Below, piece by piece: positions 50,975-60,214 of a stretch of 64,000 nt of DNA; the first letter of the stretch is position 1; every line of letters begins with the position of its first letter. This DNA comes from Pseudomonas mosselii (GTDB lineage: Bacteria; Pseudomonadota; Gammaproteobacteria; Pseudomonadales; Pseudomonadaceae). A program made the position numbers and the translations under genes. The stretch lies in the NCBI RefSeq assembly GCF_005796105.1, contig NZ_VAUO01000005.1, positions 1 to 64,000 of the forward strand. The letters run 5' to 3'. The notes under the pieces are model-generated. The model had not been told where the DNA came from. It did no database searches and saw nothing but the letters and a program-made list of their open reading frames with translations.

Positions 50975-52651
50975 ATGTTGCTGTCCCTCATCTCGCGCCC
51001 GGCCCCTGCGCGCGGCGCGGCCTGGTTGCGCCTGTGCGCGCTGGCCAGCCTGAGCTGCGTGTTGCTGCTGGCCGACGACTTCATCCAGCAACTGTTCGGC
51101 GGCAACAACCGCGCCGAGTTGGAGGCCGGTTGGGTCGCCGGGCTGTGGGCATTTTGCCTGGCCCTGTGGCTGTGCAACCTGCGCGGCGTGGTCGTGGCTG
51201 TGCTGCTGGGGTTCGCCGGCATGCAGTTGTTGCAGTTGGGCAATATCAGCTTCTTCGGTGAGCCGCTCAGCGCCCTCGATATCCACAGCCTGCTGCGCGA
51301 GCCGGGCGAGGTGATGCAGACCGCCCGACACAGCCTGGGCATGCACTGGCACGCAGCCCTGAGCGTGTTGCTGCCCTACACCCTGCTGATCGGGCTGCAC
51401 TGGCACTTGCCTGGGCGGGTGGTGCTGCCGGCCAGCCGCTGGGCGTTGGTGCTGATCGCCGTGGTGCTGTTGGCCAAGCCCTACCGCGCCACGTATCGCA
51501 ATCTGGATTCCTTCACCCCCGGCCCCAGCCGTAGCGGGCTGCACAACAGCCTCAACGCCTTCTCGGCCTGGGCCGTGCGCCTGGCCTGGCGTGCGCCGCC
51601 AGCGTTGCCCGCAGCGCCGTTCGCCGCCTACCGGCTCAACGCCATCCCCAGCAGTGCGCGGCATGTCTGGCTGGTGGTGGCCGATTCGCTGCGCAGCGAG
51701 CGCATGGGGGTGTATGGCTATGCCCGGCAGACCACGCCACGCCTGTCGCAGTACCTGAGCCGTCACCCCAGCGCCTTGGTGCGCCCTGGCGTGGCGGCCG
51801 GGGTGGCGACTGACGTGAGCCTGCCGTACCTGCTGAACCCGATCCGTGAGCCGGGTCAGGACCATCTGTTGCGCGACGGTCACGTCAACCTGTTCCGCTT
51901 CGCCCGTCAGGCCGGCCTGCGCACTTACTGGATTTCGTCCCAGGAATCGCGCCTGCTGGCGCACCTGGGCAGCCGCTACCTGGATGTGTCGATTACCCGC
52001 GAGGATCATCCGCTGCGCTTTCTCAAGCGCCAGGACCACGCCTTGCTGGATATCCTCGACCAGCAGCGATTTGCCGCGCGCAATTTCGTGGTGCTCAACC
52101 TGCGTACCGCGCACTTGCCCTACGCGCAGAACTACACCCACCAGCCGGGCCAGGCGCCTTGGCCTGACCAAGGCCCTGAAGGGCAGGCCAATGCCTACGA
52201 CAATTCGATCCACTACCTGGACGGCCTGCTGGAGGAGGTGATCGCGCGTTTCGACCGGCTCGAAGGCGAGCGCTACCTGGTGATCACCGGTGACCACGGT
52301 CAGCGCCTGGGCGAGGACGGCAAGTGGGGCCACAACGACCTGGTGCCTGAGGTCAGCGACGTGCCGGTGATCGTCCTCAGCCGTGACGCTCCGGGCCAGG
52401 CAATGGCGGCGCTGAGCGCCGAGCGCTGGGTCAGCCATTACGAAATTGGCAAGTGGCTGGCGGCGCGCCTGGGCACGCGCATCGACAACCCCAACCTGCG
52501 CAAGGATGAGCACTTCGTCCAGGGCAAGCTGTTGTTCAGTGACAACTTCATTCAGCCGGTGTGCGAGACCGCCACGGGCTTGGTGCACCTGGCGCCGGTG
52601 CAGTTGAGCGCGTGGCTGGGCGGGGAGAGACCTGCCGGCTGTGGCGGTTGA
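50975..52651 (+). CDS. Sulfatase-fold membrane transferase/hydrolase
   Basis: 558 residues: four to five N-terminal membrane helices (to about residue 170), then a periplasmic alkaline-phosphatase-type domain with WLVVADSLRSERMGVYGY, NLRTAHLPYA and the metal-binding VITGDHGQRLGE. This is the layout of EptA-type phosphoethanolamine transferases, but the nucleophile region reads ADSLR instead of the usual GETAR, so Ser would replace Thr. LPS or glycan modification is plausible; the substrate is unknown. It is probably co-transcribed with the cytochrome gene. Confidence 0.83.
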   Translation: MLLSLISRPAPARGAAWLRLCALASLSCVLLLADDFIQQLFGGNNRAELEAGWVAGLWAFCLALWLCNLRGVVVAVLLGFAGMQLLQLGNISFFGEPLSALDIHSLLREPGEVMQTARHSLGMHWHAALSVLLPYTLLIGLHWHLPGRVVLPASRWALVLIAVVLLAKPYRATYRNLDSFTPGPSRSGLHNSLNAFSAWAVRLAWRAPPALPAAPFAAYRLNAIPSSARHVWLVVADSLRSERMGVYGYARQTTPRLSQYLSRHPSALVRPGVAAGVATDVSLPYLLNPIREPGQDHLLRDGHVNLFRFARQAGLRTYWISSQESRLLAHLGSRYLDVSITREDHPLRFLKRQDHALLDILDQQRFAARNFVVLNLRTAHLPYAQNYTHQPGQAPWPDQGPEGQANAYDNSIHYLDGLLEEVIARFDRLEGERYLVITGDHGQRLGEDGKWGHNDLVPEVSDVPVIVLSRDAPGQAMAALSAERWVSHYEIGKWLAARLGTRIDNPNLRKDEHFVQGKLLFSDNFIQPVCETATGLVHLAPVQLSAWLGGERPAGCGG

Positions 52652-52773
52652 GTCGGGCGCCTGGGGTACGCCGCCCAGCAGGCGCATAGCGCAGGGCGGT
52701 TTTGCATCGCAGGCCTCACCCCGTAATATGTGTCGGATAACGTCCGGGGGTAGTCTCACCCTCCAGATCAAAC

Positions 52774-52800
52774 GCAAACGCCCCTTATGCGGGCGCTTGC
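52774..52800 (+). other. Stem-loop in the fabV leader
   Basis: GCAAACGCCC and GGGCGCTTGC pair (one mismatch) over a seven-base loop, 29 bases before the fabV start. It is either the end of the previous transcript or a leader structure. Confidence 0.45.
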
Positions 52801-52828
52801 TCAGCCTAAACCTGACGAGGTACAGACA

Positions 52829-54040
52829 TTGGCCATCATTCATCCCAAGGTTCGCGGTTTCATCTGCACCACGACTCACCCGAAGGGCTGCGAGCTCAAC
52901 GTCCGTGACCAGATCGAAGCCACCCGCAAGCTGGGCGTGCGCGAAGATGGTCCGAAGAAAGTCCTGGTGATCGGTGCTTCCAGCGGCTACGGCCTGGCTG
53001 CACGTATCACCGCCGCGTTCGGCTTCAAGGCCGACACCCTGGGCGTGTTCTTCGAAAAGCCGGGCACCGAGACCAAAGCCGGTACCGCCGGCTGGTACAA
53101 CGCCGCAGCTTTCGACAAGTTCGCCAAGGCTGAAGGCCTGTACAGCAAGTCGATCAACGGCGACGCGTTCTCCGACGAAGCCCGCGCCAAGGTCATCGAG
53201 CTGATCAAGAACGAAATGGGCGGCAAGGTCGACCTGGTCATCTACTCGCTGGCCTCGCCGGTGCGCAAGCTGCCGCAGACCGGTGAACTGATCCGTTCCT
53301 CGCTCAAGCCGATCGGTCAGCCGTACAAGTCGACCGCCATCGACACCAACAAGGACACCATCATCGAGGCCAGCATCGAGCCGGCCACCGAGCAGGAAAT
53401 CGCCGACACCGTCACCGTCATGGGTGGTCAGGACTGGCAGCTGTGGATCGATGCCCTGGCCGGCGCCGACGTGCTGGCCGAAGGCGCCCGCACCGTGGCC
53501 TTCAGCTACATCGGCACTGAAATCACCTGGCCGATCTACTGGCACGGCGCCCTGGGTCAGGCCAAGCAGGACCTGGACGAAACCGCCCTGCGCCTGGACC
53601 GGAAACTGGCCGGCGAAATCAAAGGTGGCGCCAACGTAGCGGTGCTCAAGTCGGTGGTCACCCAGGCCAGCTCGGCCATTCCGGTGATGCCGCTGTACCT
53701 GTCGATGGTGTTCAAGATCATGCAGGAGAAGGGCGTCCACGAAGGCACCCAGGACCAGCTCGACCGCATGTTCCGCGACCGCATGTACCGCGCCGACGGC
53801 GCCCCGGCCGAAGTCGACGAGAAGGCGCGCCTGCGCCTGGACGACTGGGAACTGCGTGACGACGTACAGGACGCCTGCAAGGCCATGTGGCCACAGGTGA
53901 CCACCGAGAACCTGTTCGAGCTGACCGACTACGCCGGTTACAAGAAGCAGTTCCTCAACCTGTTCGGCTTCGAGCGCGCTGACGTCAACTACGACGAAGA
54001 CGTGGCCACCGACGTGAAGTTCGACTGCATCGAGCTGTAA
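52829..54040 (+). CDS. fabV: Trans-2-enoyl-ACP/CoA reductase FabV
   Basis: 403 residues from a TTG start, placed seven bases after GAGGT; this gives the family length and begins [18 protein letters not shown]. The NAD-binding segment [17 protein letters not shown] is followed by the extended SDR-type active region typical of FabV. It catalyses the last step of the fatty-acid elongation cycle. FabV enzymes are known for being little affected by triclosan. The gene is monocistronic, followed by long repeats. Confidence 0.95.
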   Translation: MAIIHPKVRGFICTTTHPKGCELNVRDQIEATRKLGVREDGPKKVLVIGASSGYGLAARITAAFGFKADTLGVFFEKPGTETKAGTAGWYNAAAFDKFAKAEGLYSKSINGDAFSDEARAKVIELIKNEMGGKVDLVIYSLASPVRKLPQTGELIRSSLKPIGQPYKSTAIDTNKDTIIEASIEPATEQEIADTVTVMGGQDWQLWIDALAGADVLAEGARTVAFSYIGTEITWPIYWHGALGQAKQDLDETALRLDRKLAGEIKGGANVAVLKSVVTQASSAIPVMPLYLSMVFKIMQEKGVHEGTQDQLDRMFRDRMYRADGAPAEVDEKARLRLDDWELRDDVQDACKAMWPQVTTENLFELTDYAGYKKQFLNLFGFERADVNYDEDVATDVKFDCIEL

Positions 54041-54093
54041 GCCCCGAGGCCTGTACCGGCCCGCTGCCTCCCAGGCAACGCGGGCCATGTAGG

Positions 54094-54195
54094 AGCGGCC
54101 TTGTGCCGCGAAAGGGCTGCGCAGCAGGCCCAGGATCTACGCCATGGCAGGGATCTCGGGGCCGCTTCGCAGCCCTTTCGCGGCACAAGGCCGCT
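54094..54195. repeat. REP pair with perfect 28-bp arms
   Basis: A 28-base arm starting AGCGGCCTTGTGCCGCGAAA (54094-54121) is exactly inverted at 54168-54195. It is a head-to-head pair of a Pseudomonas REP-type element just after fabV; a single diverged copy is at 21425. Confidence 0.88.
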
Positions 54196-54409
54196 CTCAT
54201 AGAACTACACATAACTTTTTGATTTAGCAGGGGGCGTGGGAGCGGGCTTGCCCGCGAACACCGGCGAAGCCGGTGCCATACACCGAGTCACCTTCTTCGC
54301 GGGCAAGTCGGGGCGCCGAACCGCCGCTCCCACAGGGTACGCGGCGCGCTTGCGAAATCAGTTCTCTGCGCGACAGCGCAGCCCAAAGGGCTGGGTGATC
54401 TCCTACAGG
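54191..54409 (+). repeat. Long intergenic repeat, direct copy
   Basis: About 220 bases matching 45331-45564 in reverse and, over its last 86 bases, 22450-22535. It contains nested REP cores and ends just before the promoter region of the next hydrolase gene. No coding content. Confidence 0.85.
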
Positions 54410-54486
54410 TACAGCATTGGCCGGTCTGGCCGGTACAGCCAAGAGTAATTTTGCTAGCGTAGGCGCATACCCGCAGGGAGCGCGCC

Positions 54487-55395
54487 ATGAGCAGCCATAC
54501 CCAGCCTGCCACCCCCTTTCGCCACACCGCCGCCGACGGCTACAGCCTCGCCGGTTTCCGTTGGCGCCATACTGCCCCCGCGCCCCAGCGCCCGCTGGTG
54601 ATCATCAACGCCGCCACCTCGGTGCGCTGCCGTTACTACGCGCGTTTCGCCGACTACCTGTTCGCCCAAGGCTTCGATGTGCTGACCTACGACTACCGTG
54701 GCATCGGCGAGTCGCGTCCGGCGTCGTTGCGCGGTTTCCAGGCGTCCTGGAGCGACTGGGGCCGGCTGGATTTCGAAGCCATGCTGCAACTGGCCGCTGC
54801 CCAATACCCAGGCCAGCCCGTGCATGTGGTGGGGCACAGCTTCGGTGGCTGGGCGCTGGGGCTGGCGCCGTCGGCGGCGCGGGTCGAGCATGCGGTGCTG
54901 GTGGGGGCGCAGTTCGCTTACTGGCGCGACTACGCGGCGAACCAGCGTTGGCGCCTGGTTGGCAAATGGCACGTGCTGATGCCGTTGCTGACCCGCGTGT
55001 TCGGGTATTTCCCCGGCAAGCGCCTGGGCTGGCTGGAGGACACGCCTGCGGGCGTTGTGCGCGACTGGAGCACGCCCACGCCGCGCTACGAACACCGGCC
55101 CAGCGGGCGGCAGCTTGAGCACTTGCCGTTTTCACAGGTGCGCGCGGCAACCCTGGCGCTTAGCCTGACTGACGATCCCTTCGGTACGGTGGCGGCGACC
55201 GAGCGTCTGCTGGCCTATGTGCACGGGGCTCAGCGCAGGCATTTGCGCGTGGCGCCTGTGGATATCTCGGTCAGCGAGATCGGGCACTTCGCGTTTTTCC
55301 ACGATCGCTTTCGCGACCGTTTGTGGCCGATTGCGCTGGGCTGGTTGCGGGAGGGGAGGTTGGCGGCAGATGTGCCGGGTACGGTGATTAGCTGA
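54487..55395 (+). CDS. Alpha/beta hydrolase
   Basis: 302 residues, alpha/beta fold. It has YDYRGIGESRPASL near residue 75, the nucleophile elbow GHSFGGWALG near residue 118 and a late His (EIGHFAFFHDRF) to complete a Ser-Asp-His triad. AGGGAG lies before the ATG. The substrate is unknown. It converges on the hopJ gene through a GC hairpin. Confidence 0.86.
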   Translation: MSSHTQPATPFRHTAADGYSLAGFRWRHTAPAPQRPLVIINAATSVRCRYYARFADYLFAQGFDVLTYDYRGIGESRPASLRGFQASWSDWGRLDFEAMLQLAAAQYPGQPVHVVGHSFGGWALGLAPSAARVEHAVLVGAQFAYWRDYAANQRWRLVGKWHVLMPLLTRVFGYFPGKRLGWLEDTPAGVVRDWSTPTPRYEHRPSGRQLEHLPFSQVRAATLALSLTDDPFGTVAATERLLAYVHGAQRRHLRVAPVDISVSEIGHFAFFHDRFRDRLWPIALGWLREGRLAADVPGTVIS

Positions 55396-55397
55396 AA

Positions 55398-55414
55398 GGG
55401 CCGCAAAGCGGCCC
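55398..55414. terminator. Possible bidirectional hairpin terminator
   Basis: GGGCCGC-AAA-GCGGCCC directly after the hydrolase stop and before the convergent hopJ stop. The stem is strong but flanking T runs are short. Confidence 0.45.
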
Positions 55415-55422
55415 CAGCCGTC

Positions 55423-55764
55423 TTATGCCAGACGCGTCAATGGCTGCGCGGCGAACTTCACGCCCGCCAGCCCATGCTTGATCAGCGCACGAATGTTGCC
55501 GTGGTCGCTACCCTCGGGCGTGGCCAGCACGCTGCGGTAGTGCTCGCCGAACGCCAGCAGGGCTTCCTGGTCGCTCAGGCCTTCCAGCAGGGCCAGGCCC
55601 AGGGTCTTGCACGACCCTTCGTTCTGGCCGGCGGCGTTGTGTACTTCGCCGTTGTCGAAGGCCTGGGGTTGGTAGCTGTAGTGCGCGGCCACGAACGCCA
55701 GGGTGTCGGCGAAGACGTGTTCGCCACTGGCGAGGCTGCGGCGCAGGGTGTTCAGATCGGTCAC
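55423..55764 (-). CDS. HopJ-family protein
   Basis: 113 residues from a GTG start: TLRRSLASGEHVFADTLAFV, then HYSYQPQAFDNGEVHNAAGQ and GLALLEGLSDQEALLAFGEHY. The family is named HopJ type III effector after a P. syringae protein, but it is widespread in non-pathogens without type III secretion, so a housekeeping role is more likely here. It is translationally coupled to the DUF1244 gene (four-base overlap). Confidence 0.87.
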   Translation of the reverse strand: MTDLNTLRRSLASGEHVFADTLAFVAAHYSYQPQAFDNGEVHNAAGQNEGSCKTLGLALLEGLSDQEALLAFGEHYRSVLATPEGSDHGNIRALIKHGLAGVKFAAQPLTRLA

Positions 55765-56054
55765 TGAGGTTTTCCTTTTTCGAACGCCGCCTGTTGCTCG
55801 GCGCTGGCTTCTTTCTGGTATTGGGCTTTCCACTCGGCGTAAGGCATGCCGTACACCGCTTCACGGGCGTCATCCAGGCTCAGCTCGAGCTGGCGCTCGT
55901 CGGCGGCAGCCTTGTACCACTTGGACAGGCAGTTGCGGCAAAAGCCGGAGAGGTTCATCAGGTCGATGTTCTGCACGTCGGTGCGCTTTTGCAGGTGGTC
56001 GACCAGGCGCCGGAACGCGGCGGCTTCGAGTTCGAGCTGTTGTTGTGGAGTCAT
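55761..56054 (-). CDS. DUF1244 domain protein
   Basis: 97 residues with the family core LMNLSGFCRNCLSKWYKAAA, whose Cys pair is conserved, and REAVYGMPYAEWKAQYQ. It is small, soluble and helical, and its function is unknown. It is the middle gene of folM-DUF1244-hopJ, an arrangement common in pseudomonads. Confidence 0.9.
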   Translation of the reverse strand: MTPQQQLELEAAAFRRLVDHLQKRTDVQNIDLMNLSGFCRNCLSKWYKAAADERQLELSLDDAREAVYGMPYAEWKAQYQKEASAEQQAAFEKGKPQ

Positions 56055-56064
56055 GGGGCGTCTC

Positions 56065-56757
56065 TCAGGTCATGCGGTTCTTCAGGTGGCGGCCACCGTT
56101 GATGACCACCTGGCTGCCGGTGCTGTACTGACTGTCGAGCAGGAACAGCACGGCGTCGATCAGGGGGCGGGCGCCGGGTTCGAATTCCAGCAGGGCTTTT
56201 TGCAAGGTCTGGCGGCGGTAGTGCTCGTCACCGCCTTCCTTGAGGATCAGCAGGCCAGGCAGGATACCGTTGACCCGGACCTTCGGCGCGTACTTTTCGG
56301 CGAACGACAGCACCATGTTCTGTAGCGCCGCCTTGGTGGCGGCGTAGCCGATGTGGCTCTTGCTGCCGCGCGAAGAGGTCTCGTCGCAGATGTGGATGAT
56401 GTCGGCCTTGTCCACGCGGTTCAACAATTCGCCCAGGGCGAGGTTGAGGTGGTAGGGCGCTTCGACGTGCAGGCTGAACATGGTTTGCAGGTTGTCCAAG
56501 CCATCGTCGAGCCACAGCGAGGCGTTGTGGATCACCGCGCGCAGGCCGTCGTACTGGCTGTGCAGGTGATCGATCAGGGCCTGGCGGTCTGCGGCGACGG
56601 TCAGGTCGGTCCGGAATTGCCGGATGTTCGGGTGCGCCGCGTCGGCGTGAACGTGACGGCTGGCGCTGACCACCGTATGGCCGGCGTTTGCCAGTTCCAG
56701 CGCCAGAGCCAGCCCGACACGCTGGCTGGCTCCGGTGATGAGGATTGGGCTATTCAT
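56065..56757 (-). CDS. folM: Dihydromonapterin reductase
   Basis: A 230-residue short-chain dehydrogenase: PILITGASQRVGLALAL at the NADPH site, HNASLW in place of NNAG, and YAATK with catalytic Tyr and Lys. FolM reduces dihydromonapterin to the tetrahydro form, the likely cofactor of phenylalanine hydroxylase in pseudomonads. The start MNSPILITGASQ is standard. It heads the folM-DUF1244-hopJ group. Confidence 0.9.
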   Translation of the reverse strand: MNSPILITGASQRVGLALALELANAGHTVVSASRHVHADAAHPNIRQFRTDLTVAADRQALIDHLHSQYDGLRAVIHNASLWLDDGLDNLQTMFSLHVEAPYHLNLALGELLNRVDKADIIHICDETSSRGSKSHIGYAATKAALQNMVLSFAEKYAPKVRVNGILPGLLILKEGGDEHYRRQTLQKALLEFEPGARPLIDAVLFLLDSQYSTGSQVVINGGRHLKNRMT

Positions 56758-56803
56758 GTTCGGGGCGGTCTGTCGTTTTTGCGGATGCCCCAGCATACCC
56801 GAA

Positions 56804-57370
56804 CTAGATAGCCTTGCGGGCCTGCGCCGTGCGTGGCTTGGGTGCGGCATTCAGCCAGCCGGCCAGCAGCCACGTCGACAGCGGGATGAACAGGTACACC
56901 ATGAGCGGCGTCAGCGCCAGCGTACTCAGCAGCACCCGTGGCACTAGTTCGAGGGCACCCAGCCAATGGCCGAACAGCAGGTTGAACAACAGCGAGACCG
57001 GGAAGAACGCCAGCCAGATGGCCGTGGCTTGCTTCCAGCGTGGCGGTTTTTGCACCGTAGCGGTGCCGAACCAGTCGTCGATACCGCTGACGCGCTGCGT
57101 CTTGGGGCCTTCGAACAAGCCGTCACCGCGCTTGAGCCAAGCCCGGCGCGAGGCTGAGTGCTCCCACGTGTGCATGCTCTGGTCGCTGGTAAAGCGGAAG
57201 ATGATCTGGAATTCGTCGCTGCCTGCGGGAGGGGCGAGGATGCCCGAGCCGAGGTAGCCGGGGAAGTCGGTGGCCAGCTGCTCGCCTTCGTGCAGCCAGG
57301 CCAGCAGGTCCTGGTAGCGGCCATGGGCAGCGCGGCGCGACACCATCAAGGTGACGGGATGGGTAGACAT
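56804..57370 (-). CDS. Antibiotic-biosynthesis-monooxygenase-domain membrane protein
   Basis: 188 residues. The N-terminal ABM (dimeric alpha-beta barrel) domain covers about 1-95 (VTLMVSRRAAHGRYQDLLAW). Two membrane helices follow in the C-terminal third (WLAFFPVSLLFNLLFGH and VLLSTLALTPLMVYLFIPL). GGAGATACACG precedes the ATG. The ABM fold is found in small monooxygenases and stress proteins; the role of this membrane-bound form is unknown. Confidence 0.85.
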   Translation of the reverse strand: MSTHPVTLMVSRRAAHGRYQDLLAWLHEGEQLATDFPGYLGSGILAPPAGSDEFQIIFRFTSDQSMHTWEHSASRRAWLKRGDGLFEGPKTQRVSGIDDWFGTATVQKPPRWKQATAIWLAFFPVSLLFNLLFGHWLGALELVPRVLLSTLALTPLMVYLFIPLSTWLLAGWLNAAPKPRTAQARKAI

Positions 57371-57520
57371 CGTGTATCTCCTGGCGACGGGGCTGGCGGG
57401 TAGCCGGCCCCTTTGGCGTGCGGCCCGGGGTGGTGGGCGGCGCAAGCTTGCTTGCAAGAATCGGGCAAGGATTATCGCTGATTCGGCGGCGCTGCAGTAG
57501 CTGTTCGTCGGCGTGGGGGG

Positions 57521-58138
57521 TCAGACGTTGGCTTGCGCGTGCAGCTCGGGGTGGGCCTGGCGATGGGCCTGGAGGATATAGTCGCGCAGGCGCTCGATCT
57601 CTTCGGCCGGGCTGGGGGTCAGGTCGTAGGCGGCCAGGTCTTTGCTGATACGTCGGCGCAGGGTGCCACTCAAGCCAATCGGCGGGATGCCTTCTGGGGC
57701 GAAGCGCAGGTCGAAGCGCGAAGGCGCCTGGGACAAACCGCGCAGCTCCAGGCGCACGCCTTTGAACGAAATGTCGCGCACCCACAGCGCGCTAGGCTGG
57801 CCATGCGCGTCGAGCAGCGCCGACGGTTGCGCCAGCGACAGGCGCCAGGGCCGCAGCATCGGGCCGTCTTCGTAGATATCGGGCGCGCCCAGTTGCAGGT
57901 GCACGGCATGGAATTCATCTTCCACCAATTGCAGTGGGAAGCTGATTTGTTGGTTGTTGAAGTTGGCCTGCAACGTCACGTGTTCGTTGGCCACCAGGCG
58001 GGTGAGCAGATCTTTCAGGCGGCGGTCGCCGTTGACCAACAGGCTCGACATTGGGTCGGCCAGGTTCAACTGCGGGGTGTGCTGCATATCCTGGATGAAG
58101 TCCAGCTCGTCCTGAGAGAGAAGGGCGTCTGCTTGCAT
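57521..58138 (-). CDS. PilZ-like domain protein
   Basis: 205 residues. The N-terminal part resembles YcgR-type flagellar-brake proteins (a beta-rich region around 40-105), and the second half carries DISFKGVRLEL, like the D/N-x-S-x-x-G motif of PilZ domains. A clear RxxxR arginine pair before it is not obvious, so cyclic-di-GMP binding is uncertain. It is a monocistronic gene. Confidence 0.6.
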   Translation of the reverse strand: MQADALLSQDELDFIQDMQHTPQLNLADPMSSLLVNGDRRLKDLLTRLVANEHVTLQANFNNQQISFPLQLVEDEFHAVHLQLGAPDIYEDGPMLRPWRLSLAQPSALLDAHGQPSALWVRDISFKGVRLELRGLSQAPSRFDLRFAPEGIPPIGLSGTLRRRISKDLAAYDLTPSPAEEIERLRDYILQAHRQAHPELHAQANV

Positions 58139-58343
58139 GGTCGAACTCGATGGGCAATCGAAAAGGGCGATGGAGGCACGGCGATTGACCGCGGCGAACG
58201 CGATTGGTTCCCGTCATTGGTCGGGTGCGGCGCGCGCCGCTGACGGCAGGCTTTCGGCGCGGGTGCGCTCGAGGAATGCGGCCTTTTGCCACTGCTGAGT
58301 GCTAGTATCCTACGTTTTCACTCAGTTTCGGAATGCTCTCCCG

Positions 58344-58799
58344 ATGAAAGTCGCCATTATTTCCGGTTCGGTGTACGGCACCGCCGAAGAAGTCGCCCGC
58401 CATGCCGAATCGCTGCTCAACGCCGCCGGCTTGCACGCCTGGCACGCGGCCCGTGCTACCCAGCAGGACCTGGAAGGTTTCGCCCCGCAAGCGCTGCTGG
58501 CGGTAACCTCGACCACTGGCATGGGCGAGCTACCCGACAGCCTGATGCCGCTGTACAGCACGCTACGCGACACCCTGCCTGCCGCCTGGCGCGGCTTGCC
58601 GGGGGCGGTGATCGCCCTGGGCGATGCGAGCTACGGCGACACCTACTGCGCGGGCGGCGAGCAACTGCGTGAGCTGTTCGCTGAACTGGGCGTGCGGGAA
58701 GTGCTGCCGATGCTGCGCCTGGACGCCAGCGAGACCGTCACCCCGGAAACCGATGCCGAACCCTGGTTGGCCGAGTTCGCCGCAGCCCTCAAGGGCTGA
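58344..58799 (+). CDS. Flavodoxin (MioC-like)
   Basis: A 151-residue short-chain flavodoxin: FMN phosphate loop SGSVYGTAEEVA, then STTGMGELPDSL and ALGDASYGDTYCAGG around the flavin ring. It is an electron carrier for reductive enzymes; relatives such as MioC support biotin synthase. The start at 58344 begins with MKVAIISGS. It converges on the LysR gene. Confidence 0.9.
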   Translation: MKVAIISGSVYGTAEEVARHAESLLNAAGLHAWHAARATQQDLEGFAPQALLAVTSTTGMGELPDSLMPLYSTLRDTLPAAWRGLPGAVIALGDASYGDTYCAGGEQLRELFAELGVREVLPMLRLDASETVTPETDAEPWLAEFAAALKG

Positions 58800-58848
58800 T
58801 GCCGGTGGCAGGGCAAGGCGCCGCGCCGACTTGCCCTGCGCCATCGCC

Positions 58849-59727
58849 TCAGCGTGCTTCTTGCAACAGGGCCAACCAGGCCTGCGCCGCCCGTGACAGA
58901 TACGCCCCTCGGCGCCAGATGAAGGCGATGTCCCAACGCAGGTCATCTGGCGCGCGCAACGGCAAGCGCACGACCCCCGGGCGCTCCAGTGCCCGCGCGA
59001 CGATAGCCGGCAACAGCACCACCCCTTGGCCGGCTGCCACCAGCGCGACGAGAAAGTCCGCCTGGCCGCTGCGGCCGCCTTCCTTGGGCGTGAAGCCCTC
59101 GCGCTGACAGGCGCTGAGCAAGCGGTCATTGAGCACGAAGCTGCGCTGATAAAGCAGGAACGGCGTGTCGGCCAACTGTGCCAGTGCCACCTCGGGCAGG
59201 CCGGCCAGCGGGTGATCGACCGGCAACAGGGCATCGAGCGGCTCGTTGCAGAACGGTTGGTAGTCAAAGGTCGGGTCGCTGGGCGTCAGGCTGCCGCCCA
59301 GTTCCAACTCGCCACTGTTCACCGCCTGCTCGACCATGCGACTGCCGCCTTCGAGCAACTGGATGGCGATGTTGGGGTAGCGCCGACGGTACTCGGCGAA
59401 CAGCCCGGCGAACAGCGCATCGCTGCCCAGCAGCGGCAGGCCCAGGCGCAGCTCGCCACGGGCCATCTGGCCCAGGTCGTCAAGCTCGTTCAGCAACTCT
59501 TGGCGCTGGCGCAGCATCAGCTCACCGCGTTCCAGCACGATGCGCCCGGCAGCGGTCAGGTGCAGTTGCGAGCCGTGGCGCTCCAGCAGCGGCTGGCCGA
59601 TGCTGTGTTCGAGCTGGGCAACCTGCTTGCTCACTGCCGATTGGCTGATGTGCAGGGTGCTGGCCGCTTGGGTGAAGCCGCCTCGATGGACCACTTCGAT
59701 AAAGCTGCGCAGTTGCTTGAAATCCAT
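58849..59727 (-). CDS. LysR-family transcriptional regulator
   Basis: 292 residues: N-terminal winged helix (MDFKQLRSFIEVVHRGGFTQ, AASTLHISQSAVSKQVAQLE), then a periplasmic-binding-protein-like effector domain. It diverges from cidA/lrgB across 100 bp, the usual arrangement for a CidR-type regulator that senses acetate or pyruvate overflow in other bacteria. Target and inducer are inferred from position only. Confidence 0.93.
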   Translation of the reverse strand: MDFKQLRSFIEVVHRGGFTQAASTLHISQSAVSKQVAQLEHSIGQPLLERHGSQLHLTAAGRIVLERGELMLRQRQELLNELDDLGQMARGELRLGLPLLGSDALFAGLFAEYRRRYPNIAIQLLEGGSRMVEQAVNSGELELGGSLTPSDPTFDYQPFCNEPLDALLPVDHPLAGLPEVALAQLADTPFLLYQRSFVLNDRLLSACQREGFTPKEGGRSGQADFLVALVAAGQGVVLLPAIVARALERPGVVRLPLRAPDDLRWDIAFIWRRGAYLSRAAQAWLALLQEAR

Positions 59728-59827
59728 GGCTTCGATTCCATTGTGGAATGGCTTCAAGTCTAACAATTCGCTTCTGGCGTGGGTGGGCGACTTTTACAAT
59801 GGCGACGTTGCCGAGGAAGCCCCGCCC

Positions 59828-60214
59828 ATGAACCGTACATTACTGAACAAGACCCTGCGCCTGCTGCTGGAGCTGGCGGTGCTGCTCGCGCTGTTTCTGA
59901 TCGGCGGCCAGCTCGCCGCTTGGCTCGGCTGGCCAATCCCTGGTGGCGTGATGGGCCTGGCGCTGTTGCTGATGCTGTTCGCCAGCGGCGTGCTCAAGCC
60001 TGCGGCCCTGCAATTGGGCGCCGCTTGGCTGATGGCCGAGATGCTGCTGTTTTTCATTCCCGCGCTGATGAGCCTGCTGGACTACGGCACGCTACTGCGC
60101 AACGAGGGCGGGCGCATCCTGCTGGTGATCGCCCTGAGCACCCTGCTGGTGATGCTGGTCACCGCGCTCACGGTCGAGGCGGTGTGCCGTTGGAGGCTGC
60201 GTCATGAACCTTGA
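59828..60214 (+). CDS. CidA/LrgA-family holin-like protein
   Basis: 128 residues with four hydrophobic helices and the family segment WLGWPIPGGVMGLALLLMLF. CidA/LrgA proteins form membrane oligomers linked to murein hydrolase control, cell lysis and pyruvate uptake. The C-terminus overlaps lrgB by 11 bases. It is controlled most likely by the divergent LysR regulator. Confidence 0.9.
   Translation: MNRTLLNKTLRLLLELAVLLALFLIGGQLAAWLGWPIPGGVMGLALLLMLFASGVLKPAALQLGAAWLMAEMLLFFIPALMSLLDYGTLLRNEGGRILLVIALSTLLVMLVTALTVEAVCRWRLRHEP

Noticed and set aside
50510..54088. 1192-codon minus-strand open frame across the sulfatase and fabV genes
   Set aside because: Both opposite-strand genes have strong family motifs; the long frame is a codon-bias artefact of high GC.
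55423..55764. Type III secretion effector
   Set aside because: HopJ-family name only; no secretion genes, chaperone or hrp box nearby, and the family is widespread in non-pathogens.
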